64,000 nt of DNA, from contig NZ_BAABJJ010000030.1 of NCBI RefSeq assembly GCF_039543245.1, positions 62,001 to 126,000 on the forward strand, written 5' to 3'. Below the pieces are notes generated by a model. That model saw only the letters and a program-made list of their open reading frames with translations. It did no database searches and had not been told where the DNA came from. Both the position numbers and the translations under genes were made by a program. The DNA comes from Algibacter_G agarivorans. GTDB taxonomy: Bacteria; Bacteroidota; Bacteroidia; Flavobacteriales; Flavobacteriaceae. This document shows, piece after piece, positions 49,126-56,688 of this stretch; positions within the stretch are counted from its first letter, which is position 1; every line of letters starts with the position of its first letter.

Positions 49126-50196
49126 TTAATGACCAATTGTGATTTCAGAACCTAGTTTACTGCCGTATGCCATAATTATAAACGATACTACCAATATTAT
49201 TAAAGCGAAAACCAATGTGAAATATGTGCGTTTTGTTACTTGTTTCCATTCTTTCATAACAATACCAACAACATAGCTGAAGAAAATGAGCATAGACATA
49301 TGTAGTACCCAACTAGCGAATTTATAAGCTCCCATTTGTACATGACCGATGCCGTAGAAAAAAAACTGTCCATACCATAAAGCGCCACTTAAAATAGACA
49401 TGCCAAAATTAAGTATGAAGTTTTTCTTTCCAACACCTTTTACATCTACAAGCTCTTTTAAGGTGCCATTTTTTACTCCAGCAATTGTAAACCATATAAA
49501 GTTGGTGATAAAAGCACCACCTGTGGATAATATTAAGTTAGCGTTTCCTTCAAAATTTCCTGCACCGTATTCTCCTGCAATTTCGGCTACGGGAGCACCA
49601 ACTTCCAGTGAAATACCAAATACAGCCGAAAGTACACCTGCTATAAGCGTTAGGGTTAATCCTTTTTCCATATTAAATGTTAAGGGTTCACCACCATTTG
49701 TACTATTGTTTTTTAAATCTTTTTCTTTTCTGTAACCTGCTACACCACAGATAATGATACCTATTAATGCCATAAACATACCGAAGAAAATAGTGTAACC
49801 ACCAGGGCCATAGAATTTTTCTGCAAATTCACCATGCATTATTAAAGGCACAATGGTTCCCAGAATAGCCGATATACCAATGGAAATAGTGTAAGTTAGT
49901 GAGTATCCTATATGTTTAATTGCAAAGCCAAAGCACATACCTCCAAAACCATATATTGCACCAAGGAGAGTAGCGTTGATTAAAACTTCGGTTGAAGCAT
50001 CACTAAAAACACTAAAGAGATTTGGTACAGTTAGAAACCCAATTAAAAAAGGAAAAATAAACCAAGCGAAAGATGCTTGTACAATCCAATAAGAGTCCCA
50101 TGACCATTTTTTTACTTTTTGAAACGGGACATAACATGTGGATGCTGCAACACCTCCAATGGCGTGTATAAGTGTACCTAAAATTGGATTTGCCAT
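49126..50196 (-). CDS. rhaT: RhaT-family sugar:proton symporter
   Basis: An inner-membrane transporter with about ten hydrophobic helices, resembling the L-rhamnose/proton symporter RhaT: GTLIHAIGGVAASTCYVPFQ, KVKKWSWDSYWIVQASFAWF, LLGAIYGFGGMCFGFAIKHI, YTISIGISAILGTIVPLIMH. The start is set at the ATG at 50196 (MANPILG), giving 356 residues. The longer frame from 50280 would add a non-homologous 28-residue lead and lies upstream of the -7 promoter element, so I reject it. It is the first gene of the operon and its only transporter. L-rhamnose or another deoxy sugar is the likely cargo. Confidence 0.85.
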   Translation of the reverse strand: MANPILGTLIHAIGGVAASTCYVPFQKVKKWSWDSYWIVQASFAWFIFPFLIGFLTVPNLFSVFSDASTEVLINATLLGAIYGFGGMCFGFAIKHIGYSLTYTISIGISAILGTIVPLIMHGEFAEKFYGPGGYTIFFGMFMALIGIIICGVAGYRKEKDLKNNSTNGGEPLTFNMEKGLTLTLIAGVLSAVFGISLEVGAPVAEIAGEYGAGNFEGNANLILSTGGAFITNFIWFTIAGVKNGTLKELVDVKGVGKKNFILNFGMSILSGALWYGQFFFYGIGHVQMGAYKFASWVLHMSMLIFFSYVVGIVMKEWKQVTKRTYFTLVFALIILVVSFIIMAYGSKLGSEITIGH

Positions 50197-50237
50197 AAAT
50201 GGTTTTGGTTTAGTTGGTGTTGGTATAATTTTACATG

Positions 50238-50245
50238 CAAAAATA
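50238..50245 (-). promoter_or_regulatory. -7 element of the symporter/CoA operon
   Basis: On the minus strand this reads TATTTTTG, a perfect TAnnTTTG, 41 bases before the symporter ATG at 50196. The -33 region is T-rich but has no clear TTTG. The divergent IclR gene starts 67 bases away, so an IclR site here could control both directions. Confidence 0.5.
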
Positions 50246-50311
50246 TATTTTATATATGAAATATAAAAATTATAGTTCATTTTTATTAGATTTGTTGGAA
50301 TTATATTTAAG

Positions 50312-51079
50312 ATGAAAGAGAATCAGAAAACAAAATACAATACGCCAGCATTAGATAAAGGCTTAGATATAATTGAATATTTATCTAAAGAGGGGATTCC
50401 TCTGTCTCAAGTTGAAATAGCACAAGGTATAAATAGAACACCAAGTGAAATTTATAGAATGTTGGTTTGTCTAGAAGAAAGAGGTTACTTATTAAGGGGT
50501 GTAAATGCTGGAAAATATAGGTTATCATTAAAAATGTACAGTCTCTCTCATACTCATACGCCTTTTGATGAGTTAAAACGAGTTGCAAGATACCCTATGC
50601 AAACCCTTTCGGAGGTTACTAAGCAGTCTTGTCATTTAAGTATTATGAATAATGACCAGTTATTGGTGATTTCCCAAGAAAGAAGCCCAAGTGCTGTTTC
50701 TTTATCCATTGAAGAAGGTACTCATTTTCCGTTATCTAAAACGTCATCAGGCATTACTCTTTTATCTGTAATTTCTGAAGTGGATAGAAATACTATATTG
50801 TCGAGAGACATGTATTATAAAAATTGGAAGGTAAAAGAAAAAGAAGTTTTTATAAAAGAAATTGAAAAGGTGAAAAAAGAAGGATATAGAATGGCAAAAA
50901 GTAAGCTAACTAGTGGAATTACTGATTTAGCAATCCCTATTGGGGCTAATTCTGATTTAATTGCAGTTTTGGCAATATCGGTTTTTACTTCAAGTTTAAA
51001 AGAAGAAGTGGATGAAGATTTTTTGTTAAAATCATTAAAAACCGCACAGAGGGAAATTAATCAATTTATTGTAACCTAA
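50312..51079 (+). CDS. IclR-family transcriptional regulator
   Basis: A 255-residue regulator: winged helix at about 10-75 (ALDKGLDIIEYLSKEGIPLS, VEIAQGINRTPSEIYRMLVC, LEERGYLLRG) followed by the IclR effector-binding GAF-like domain (SVISEVDRN, KVKKEGYRMAKSKLTSGITD, LAIPIGANSDLIAVLAISV). Effectors of the family are typically small organic or sugar acids, as with KdgR. It is transcribed away from the 11-gene operon, sharing its upstream region, so it is very probably its regulator and its ligand should be an intermediate of that pathway (inference). Confidence 0.88.
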   Translation: MKENQKTKYNTPALDKGLDIIEYLSKEGIPLSQVEIAQGINRTPSEIYRMLVCLEERGYLLRGVNAGKYRLSLKMYSLSHTHTPFDELKRVARYPMQTLSEVTKQSCHLSIMNNDQLLVISQERSPSAVSLSIEEGTHFPLSKTSSGITLLSVISEVDRNTILSRDMYYKNWKVKEKEVFIKEIEKVKKEGYRMAKSKLTSGITDLAIPIGANSDLIAVLAISVFTSSLKEEVDEDFLLKSLKTAQREINQFIVT

Positions 51080-51092
51080 TTTAATATAAAAA

Positions 51093-51989
51093 TTAACCGT
51101 TTGTTAACTCTCTAAACAAACTCTCCAAACTCGCATTTTTTTGGTTTAATTGAAGAATCTTCAACTGATTATCATGTGCAAAATCAAAAACATGGGAGCG
51201 CATATCTTGAGAAGTTTTAAAAATAATTTCATAAACAAAATCATAAGTATTTACCACGTTTGTAACATTAGGAAGCTTAAGAAGGAAAGCATCTTCTACC
51301 CGATAATCAAACTCTACAATTACCACTTGTTCTTTTTCGTCTCTTAAGTCTTTCAGTTTTTTATCCGCTACAATTTCTCCTTTATTAATAATAATAACAC
51401 GTTCGCACATAGCTTCAACCTCTTGCATAATATGTGTAGAAAGAAAAACAGTTTTAGTTTTTCCAATAGATTTTATGAGGTTTCGAATATCAATTAATTG
51501 ATTTGGATCTAAACCTGTAGTAGGTTCATCTAAAATTAAAACTTCAGGGTCGTGCAATAGGGCGTTTGCTAAACCAACTCGTTGGCGGTATCCTTTTGAT
51601 AATTGACCAATTTTCTTGTGAGCTTCAGGTGTTAGTCCTGTTAATTCAATAACTTCATTTATTCGTTGTTTGCTTACGCCGTAGATGCTAGCGTTAAATG
51701 CTAAATACTCTTTAACATATTGTTCTAAATATAATGGATTATGCTCTGGTAAGTAACCAACACTTTGTTGTACTTCTTTTGAATTGGTGTCTACATCATA
51801 ACCATTTACTTTAGCTTGTCCTTCATTGGGATTTAAGTACGTGGTTAAAATTTTCATCATGGTTGATTTTCCAGCTCCATTTGGACCTAAAAAACCAACA
51901 ATTTCTGGTTTGTCAACTTTAAAGGATATCTTGTTTAAGGCTTTTTGATTGCCATAAAATTTTGAAACCCCTTCTACTTCAATAGACAT
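51093..51989 (-). CDS. gldA: gliding-motility ABC transporter ATPase GldA
   Basis: A 298-residue ABC ATPase: Walker A GPNGAGKST at 35-43, signature LSKGYRQRVGLANALLHDP, Walker B VLILDEPTTGLD and switch His in FLSTHIMQEVEAM. The sequence (KFYGNQKALNKISFKVDKPE, GYLPEHNPLYLEQYVKEYL) is of the GldA type, which in Flavobacterium johnsoniae works with GldF and GldG in gliding. Those partners are not in the window. It is convergent with the IclR gene. No terminator is obvious in the 13-base gap. Confidence 0.85.
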   Translation of the reverse strand: MSIEVEGVSKFYGNQKALNKISFKVDKPEIVGFLGPNGAGKSTMMKILTTYLNPNEGQAKVNGYDVDTNSKEVQQSVGYLPEHNPLYLEQYVKEYLAFNASIYGVSKQRINEVIELTGLTPEAHKKIGQLSKGYRQRVGLANALLHDPEVLILDEPTTGLDPNQLIDIRNLIKSIGKTKTVFLSTHIMQEVEAMCERVIIINKGEIVADKKLKDLRDEKEQVVIVEFDYRVEDAFLLKLPNVTNVVNTYDFVYEIIFKTSQDMRSHVFDFAHDNQLKILQLNQKNASLESLFRELTNG

Positions 51990-52095
51990 ATCTAAAATAA
52001 TTTGTTCAAAAATAAATGATTAACTAACGTAAAGGTAGATTTACTAGAAAATCTTTAAAACTTTTCAGAAAAGTAAAAAAAAGGTTTTGTAGTAT

Positions 52096-52125
52096 ATTGA
52101 TTTATTAAATAATTAATTACTTTAG
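52096..52125 (+). promoter_or_regulatory. candidate promoter of the aromatic amino acid operon
   Basis: ATTG at 52096-52099 and TACTTTAG at 52118-52125 (one base off TAnnTTTG) lie 18 bases apart. Transcription would start about 10 bases before the leader-peptide ATG. Confidence 0.45.
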
Positions 52126-52141
52126 CCACTCAATTATTACG

Positions 52142-52219
52142 ATGACAGTACATTATACATATTTTAACAATTGGTTTTATTTCTTTTTTAGCAAAAGAAG
52201 CGAGGCGTTGTGTGTATAA
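52142..52219 (+). CDS. aromatic-rich leader peptide of the pheA attenuator
   Basis: A 25-codon reading frame from ATG 52142 to TAA 52219. Nine of 25 residues are aromatic (five Phe, three Tyr, one Trp), concentrated in residues 5-16 (YTYFNNWFYFFF). It is followed after 23 bases by a perfect terminator and then by pheA. This is the layout of a translation-coupled attenuator sensing charged tRNA-Phe and tRNA-Tyr. The base run CGAGGC (52201-52206), near the leader's 3' end, can pair with GTCTCG (52245-52250) in the terminator's left arm, which supplies an antiterminator. With the promoter and terminator this accounts for the right half of the 341-base gap between gldA and pheA; I see nothing else nameable in 51990-52095. 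Confidence 0.75.
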   Translation: MTVHYTYFNNWFYFFFSKRSEALCV

Positions 52220-52242
52220 TTTAAAACATAAATTAACATTAT

Positions 52243-52272
52243 AAGTCTCGATGAAAATCGAGACTTTTTTTT
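52243..52272 (+). terminator. attenuator terminator before pheA
   Basis: A perfect 10-bp stem AAGTCTCGAT / ATCGAGACTT with a GAAA tetraloop, followed by eight T residues. It lies between the aromatic leader peptide and pheA, so it terminates transcription before the operon unless the left arm is sequestered. Confidence 0.88.
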
Positions 52273-52330
52273 GTTTAGCGGTTAATACATTGAATTTGAA
52301 CCATGAAAAAATTGAATTAAAAACTAAATT

Positions 52331-53158
52331 TTGATAAAAACAGTAGCCATACAAGGTGTAAAAGGGTCATTTCACCATATAGTATCACAAGAGTTTTTTA
52401 ATAAACCAGTTGATGTTATTGAGTGTATGACGTTTGATGGTGTTGTAGATTCTTTAACTACCGAGGCATGTGATGCTGCAATTATGGCTTTAGAGAATTC
52501 TATTGCAGGTTCTATAATTCCTAATTATGCATTGATTGATACCTATGGTTTGCACGTTGTTGGCGAACATTATTTGGATATTCAGCATAATTTAATGGCA
52601 TTGCCAAACCAAAGTATTGCTGATATTAACGAAGTGTATTCGCACCCTATGGCATTATTGCAGTGTAAGGAGTTTTTCAAATTACACCCACATATCAAAT
52701 TAGTTGAAGATAAAGATACTGCTGAAGTAGCGCAGCGTATTCAAGAAAAGACGTTAACTGGAATTGGAGCTATTGCAAGTGTTACTGCTGCTGAAATTTT
52801 TGAGTTAGATATTTTGGCGCATAGTATACAAACGATAAAGCATAATGAAACCCGTTTTGTAATTGTAAAGCGGACCAATTCTGAAGTGCCAGAACTTGAA
52901 ATAAATAAAGCATCAATTAAGTTTGAAGCCAACCATAAACGAGGAAGTCTAGCCACTATTTTAAACGTGATGAGCGATTGTAAATTGAATTTAACAAAAA
53001 TCCAATCGTTACCAATTGTTGAAACACCATGGAAGTATGCCTTTTTTGTTGATGTTACTTTTGAGAATTACCTAGATTTTAAAAAAGCAAAGTCTATTAT
53101 AGATATTATGGGTGAAGAATTTAAAGTGTTAGGAGAATATAAAAATGCAAAGCTATGA
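52331..53158 (+). CDS. pheA: prephenate dehydratase
   Basis: Converts prephenate to phenylpyruvate in phenylalanine synthesis. The protein has 275 residues and starts at TTG (MIKTVAIQGVKGSFHHIVSQ). The catalytic TRF triad is in HNETRFVIV, and ENSIAGSI belongs to the substrate site. The C-terminal ACT domain from about 190 reads LTKIQSLP where Phe-sensitive enzymes have an ESRP motif, so feedback inhibition may be altered. The last four bases overlap the aminotransferase start. It is the first gene after the attenuator. No chorismate mutase domain is attached; that activity lies in the last gene of the operon. Confidence 0.92.
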   Translation: MIKTVAIQGVKGSFHHIVSQEFFNKPVDVIECMTFDGVVDSLTTEACDAAIMALENSIAGSIIPNYALIDTYGLHVVGEHYLDIQHNLMALPNQSIADINEVYSHPMALLQCKEFFKLHPHIKLVEDKDTAEVAQRIQEKTLTGIGAIASVTAAEIFELDILAHSIQTIKHNETRFVIVKRTNSEVPELEINKASIKFEANHKRGSLATILNVMSDCKLNLTKIQSLPIVETPWKYAFFVDVTFENYLDFKKAKSIIDIMGEEFKVLGEYKNAKL

Positions 53159-54300
53159 TTGAGGCAGCTAACAGATTGCAAACGGTTGAAGAATACTACT
53201 TTTCAAAAAAATTAAGAGAAGTGAATTTGCTTATAGCAAGTGGCAAGCCTGTTATTAATTTAGGTATTGGTAGCCCAGATATGCAACCTCCAAAAAAGGT
53301 GCTGTCGGCTATTTCTGCAAGTTTTGAAAATCCTATTGCTCATAAATATCAGAGCTATCAGGGACTTCCAGAACTTAGAGATGCTATATCAAGATTTTAC
53401 AAAGCGCATTTTTCGGTAAACCTAAGTCCTAGTACAGAGATTTTGCCATTAATGGGAAGTAAGGAAGGGATTATGCATATTTCAATGGCCTATTTAAATG
53501 AAGGCGATGAAGTGCTTATTCCAAATCCGGGATATCCAACCTACCAATCGGTTACAAAATTGGTTGGTGCTAAAGGTGTGCTTTATGAACTTGATGAGGG
53601 AAACAATTGGATGCCAGATTTTAGAGCTTTAGAAAAATTAGATTTAAGTAAAGTGAAGTTGATGTGGGTTAACTATCCACACATGCCAACAGGAGCAAAA
53701 CCTAGTAAAATTGTTTTTGAAGAATTAGTGGCCTTTGGAAAGCGTCACAATATTTTAATTGTAAATGACAACCCATATAGTTTTATATTAAATGATTCGC
53801 CCAAAAGTATTTTAAGTGTTGAAGGTGCAAAAGATGTGTGTTTAGAGTTGAATTCTTTAAGCAAAACCTTTAATATGGCAGGTTGGCGTGTAGGTATGGT
53901 AATGGGAGCTAGTGCCCATATTAACAATATATTGAAAGTAAAAAGTAATATGGATTCTGGTATGTTCTACGGCATACAAAAAGGCGCTATTGAAGCTTTG
54001 AAATGTTCAAATATGTGGTTTGCTACATTGAATAACGTGTATCAAGAACGCCGGAATTTAGTTTGGCAATTAGCCGATGCGCTAAATTGTACTTATGATA
54101 AGGATGCATCAGGACTTTTTGTTTGGGCAAAATTACCAGCATATTTAAAGTCTGAAGAGTTTATTGATTTAGTATTGAAAGAGAACCATATTTTTATAAC
54201 ACCAGGAACCATTTTTGGAACAAAAGGAGAAGGTTATATCAGGTTTTCTTTATGTGCATCAACTGAGGTTTTAGAAGAAGCCATTGCTAGAGTGAAATAA
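53155..54300 (+). CDS. PLP aminotransferase class I (aromatic/aspartate type)
   Basis: A 381-residue fold-type I aminotransferase. The PLP Lys is Lys237 in NSLSKTFNMAGWRVG. NPGYPTYQSVTKLVGAK, WVNYPHMPTGA, NDNPYSF and a C-terminal YIRFSLCA with the substrate-carboxylate Arg are all present. It overlaps pheA by four bases and precedes tyrA, so it most likely transaminates phenylpyruvate and 4-hydroxyphenylpyruvate to Phe and Tyr. Sequence alone would also allow an aspartate or methionine aminotransferase. Confidence 0.85.
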   Translation: MIEAANRLQTVEEYYFSKKLREVNLLIASGKPVINLGIGSPDMQPPKKVLSAISASFENPIAHKYQSYQGLPELRDAISRFYKAHFSVNLSPSTEILPLMGSKEGIMHISMAYLNEGDEVLIPNPGYPTYQSVTKLVGAKGVLYELDEGNNWMPDFRALEKLDLSKVKLMWVNYPHMPTGAKPSKIVFEELVAFGKRHNILIVNDNPYSFILNDSPKSILSVEGAKDVCLELNSLSKTFNMAGWRVGMVMGASAHINNILKVKSNMDSGMFYGIQKGAIEALKCSNMWFATLNNVYQERRNLVWQLADALNCTYDKDASGLFVWAKLPAYLKSEEFIDLVLKENHIFITPGTIFGTKGEGYIRFSLCASTEVLEEAIARVK

Positions 54301-54378
54301 GTTTGCAGTTGGCAGTATTCTGTTTGCAGTTGTTATGAGTAAAAAAGTAAAAAGAGTAATATAGTAGAAAAGTAATAT

Positions 54379-54421
54379 ACCCGTAACAGTTCCCTCTCCT
54401 TTGGAGAGGGTTAGGGTGAGG
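54379..54421 (+). repeat. CCCTCTCC-TTT-GGAGAGGG repeat abutting the tyrA start
   Basis: The second copy of the 40-base unit seen before cysN: ACCCGTAA, CCCTCTCCTTTGGAGAGGG, then TTAGGGTGAGG, ending three bases before the tyrA ATG. Same orientation relative to the downstream gene in both places. Confidence 0.8.
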
Positions 54422-54424
54422 CTT

Positions 54425-55276
54425 ATGAAAAATATATACGCCATAGGAGTCGGTTTAATAGGAGGGAGTCTTGCTATTGATATCAAGAAGAATAATCCAG
54501 ATGTGATTATTCACGGTATTAGTAGAAAAGATTCAACCCTAAATAAAGCTTTGGAGTTAAAGCTTATCGATAAAAAGGCAACTTTAGATGATATTGAAAA
54601 TGCCGATTTGGTAATTGTTTCAATTCCTGTTGATGCTACCGTGAAACTGTTGCCTACTATTTTGGATAAAATATCGGATACGGGATTGGTTGTTGATGCA
54701 GGGTCTACCAAAGAAGATATTTGCAAGGTGGTTGAAAATCATCCGAAAAGAAGAAATTTTTTAGCAATGCATCCTATTGCTGGTACAGAACATTCTGGGC
54801 CAACAGCAGCTATTGAAGGCTTGTTTCGAGGTAAAACGAATATTGTTTGTGAGGTTGAAAAAACAACGTTCAAACTTCAAGAAAAAGCATTAAAGTTGTT
54901 TACTGATATTGGTATGCGTATTCGTTATATGAATCCAGTAGACCATGATAAACATATCGCCTATGTATCGCATTTATCCCATATAAGTGCTTTTATGTTA
55001 GGGAAAACGGTGATTGATAAAGAGCAAAACGAGCGCGATATTTTTGATATGGCTGGCAGTGGATTTGCTTCGACGGTACGTTTAGCAAAAAGTTCGCCAG
55101 AAATGTGGACACCTATTTTTAAGCAGAATAAAACGAATGTTATTGAAACATTAGATGAGTATATAAATAATCTGTCGCATTTTAAAGAGTTGATGAAAGA
55201 TGACAATTTTGAAGCCATTTTTGATGAGATGAAAAACACCAATCATATAAAAGATATATTGAACGGTATTATATGA
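54425..55276 (+). CDS. tyrA: prephenate dehydrogenase
   Basis: Oxidatively decarboxylates prephenate to 4-hydroxyphenylpyruvate for tyrosine synthesis. The protein has 283 residues from the ATG at 54425; the frame extends upstream into the repeat from a TTG, which I reject. The Rossmann motif is GVGLIGGSLAIDIKK near the N-terminus, followed by HPIAGTEHSGP (active-site His) and HDKHIAYVSHLSHISAFML. No C-terminal ACT domain follows. The next gene is separated by the second composite repeat. Confidence 0.92.
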   Translation: MKNIYAIGVGLIGGSLAIDIKKNNPDVIIHGISRKDSTLNKALELKLIDKKATLDDIENADLVIVSIPVDATVKLLPTILDKISDTGLVVDAGSTKEDICKVVENHPKRRNFLAMHPIAGTEHSGPTAAIEGLFRGKTNIVCEVEKTTFKLQEKALKLFTDIGMRIRYMNPVDHDKHIAYVSHLSHISAFMLGKTVIDKEQNERDIFDMAGSGFASTVRLAKSSPEMWTPIFKQNKTNVIETLDEYINNLSHFKELMKDDNFEAIFDEMKNTNHIKDILNGII

Positions 55277-55463
55277 AGCCCCACCTAACCTCGCCAAAAG
55301 GGAAGGATTGGATTGTGCAAGAGTGAGAGTTCCCCTCATTGGAGGGGTTAGGGGTGGGTTTTTAGAGCAAGAGTGATGCGTTAGGGATTGCAGAGGAAAG
55401 CCCACAGCGAGGTACGAGCGAGGACTTGTAACGTAAAGCCCGACCCTTTTCTGGGTAACGCCC
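55277..55463 (+). repeat. composite intergenic repeat, copy 2
   Basis: It begins on the base after the tyrA stop: CCTAACCTCGCC, GATTGTG, GTTCCCCTCATTGGAGGGGTT, GGGGTGGGTTTTT, GCGTTAGGGATTGCAG, GGAAAGCCCACAGC, GAGGACTTGTAACGTAAAGC, CCGACCC and GGGTAACGCCC. The block order is the same as at 27391-27624 but without the inserted palindrome. It fills most of the 259-base gap inside the aromatic operon. Confidence 0.85.
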
Positions 55464-55535
55464 AAATAATAAAAATTAGAGAGTAAAAAATAAATATTAA
55501 ACGGAATAGCTTTAGTGGCTAAATATTAAGTAAAA

Positions 55536-56618
55536 ATGGAAAACAAAAAAGAAATGAGAACCTGGTTAGATGATTTAAATTTAGATCATCCCTTAGTAAT
55601 TGCAGGACCATGTAGCGCAGAAACTGAAGAGCAAGTATTAAAAATTGCTCACGAATTGAAAGATACAGATGTAAGCTATTTTAGAGCGGGTATTTGGAAG
55701 CCAAGAACGCGTCCTGGTATGTTTGAAGGTGTAGGGGCATTAGGTTTAAAATGGTTGCAAAAAGTGAAGGCAGAAACAGGTATGAAAATCTGTACTGAGG
55801 TAGCTAATGCAGCACATGTTAAATTAGCTTTAGAATATGACGTTGATTTATTATGGATTGGAGCACGTTCTACTGTTAGTCCATTTATTATGCAAGAAAT
55901 TGCAGATGCTTTGCAAGGCACTGATAAACCTGTGCTAATAAAAAACCCTGTAAATCCAGATTTAGCATTATGGTTAGGCGGTATCGAAAGAATTTACAAA
56001 GCAGGAGTTAAAAACATAGGAGCTATACACAGAGGGTTTTCAACTTACGAAAAAACGAAATTTAGAAATACTCCAGAGTGGCAATTGGCTATTGAATTTC
56101 AAAATAAATTCCCTGACATTCCATTAATTAACGACCCGTCGCATATTACAGGAAAAAGAGATATGATTTTTGATGTATCGCAAATTGCTTTAGATTTAAA
56201 CTTTGATGGTTTAATGATTGAAACACATTTTGATCCAGAAAATGCATGGAGTGATGCCGCACAACAAGTAACACCTTCAACTTTGGTTCAAATTATGAGA
56301 GATTTAAAAATCAGGAAAGCATCTAACGCTGAAGCAGAATATAATAGTGCTTTAGATAATTTAAGAGCTCAGATTGATGTGGTTGATAACCAAATCATTG
56401 AATTGTTAGGAAAACGAATGAAAAGTTCTGATGGCATAGGGGCTCTTAAAAAACAAAAAAACGTAGCTGTTTTACAATCTAAACGTTGGAACGAAATTTT
56501 AGGGAAAATGGTTTTGGAAGGTGAGCAGCATGGTTTAAGTGAAGAGTTTATTTTAAAGATGTTTAAGGCGGTTCATCAAGAATCGATTAATCATCAAGAA
56601 AAGATTATTAATGGGTAA
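55536..56618 (+). CDS. DAHP synthase fused to chorismate mutase
   Basis: A 360-residue bifunctional enzyme. Residues 1-265 are a short-type 3-deoxy-7-phosphoheptulonate synthase (LVIAGPCSAETEEQ, FRAGIWKPRTRPGMFEG, PVLIKNPVNPDLALWLGG, DPSHITGKR, IETHFDPENAWSDA), and about 270-360 are an AroQ-type helical chorismate mutase (LRAQIDVVDNQIIELLGKRM). It therefore covers both the entry step of the aromatic pathway and the branch to prephenate. The C-terminal position of the mutase is the arrangement known from Bacteroidota such as Prevotella. It ends the operon and is followed by a strong terminator. Confidence 0.93.
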   Translation: MENKKEMRTWLDDLNLDHPLVIAGPCSAETEEQVLKIAHELKDTDVSYFRAGIWKPRTRPGMFEGVGALGLKWLQKVKAETGMKICTEVANAAHVKLALEYDVDLLWIGARSTVSPFIMQEIADALQGTDKPVLIKNPVNPDLALWLGGIERIYKAGVKNIGAIHRGFSTYEKTKFRNTPEWQLAIEFQNKFPDIPLINDPSHITGKRDMIFDVSQIALDLNFDGLMIETHFDPENAWSDAAQQVTPSTLVQIMRDLKIRKASNAEAEYNSALDNLRAQIDVVDNQIIELLGKRMKSSDGIGALKKQKNVAVLQSKRWNEILGKMVLEGEQHGLSEEFILKMFKAVHQESINHQEKIING

Positions 56619-56637
56619 TCGATTTAATAAATTACAT

Positions 56638-56669
56638 AAAAAATGCCTCGCTTTTGTGAGGCATTTTTT
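56638..56669 (+). terminator. terminator of the aromatic operon
   Basis: A perfect 12-bp stem AAAAAATGCCTC / GAGGCATTTTTT with an eight-base loop, ending in T. The A-run on the left makes it usable for the convergent minus-strand gene as well. Confidence 0.88.
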
Positions 56670-56688
56670 ATTTTATTTAAAAGAAAAA

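Noticed and set aside
50197..50280. A longer symporter N-terminus starting at 50280
   Set aside because: It lies upstream of a perfect -7 element and adds 28 residues not expected for RhaT. The shorter start begins right at the first conserved helix.
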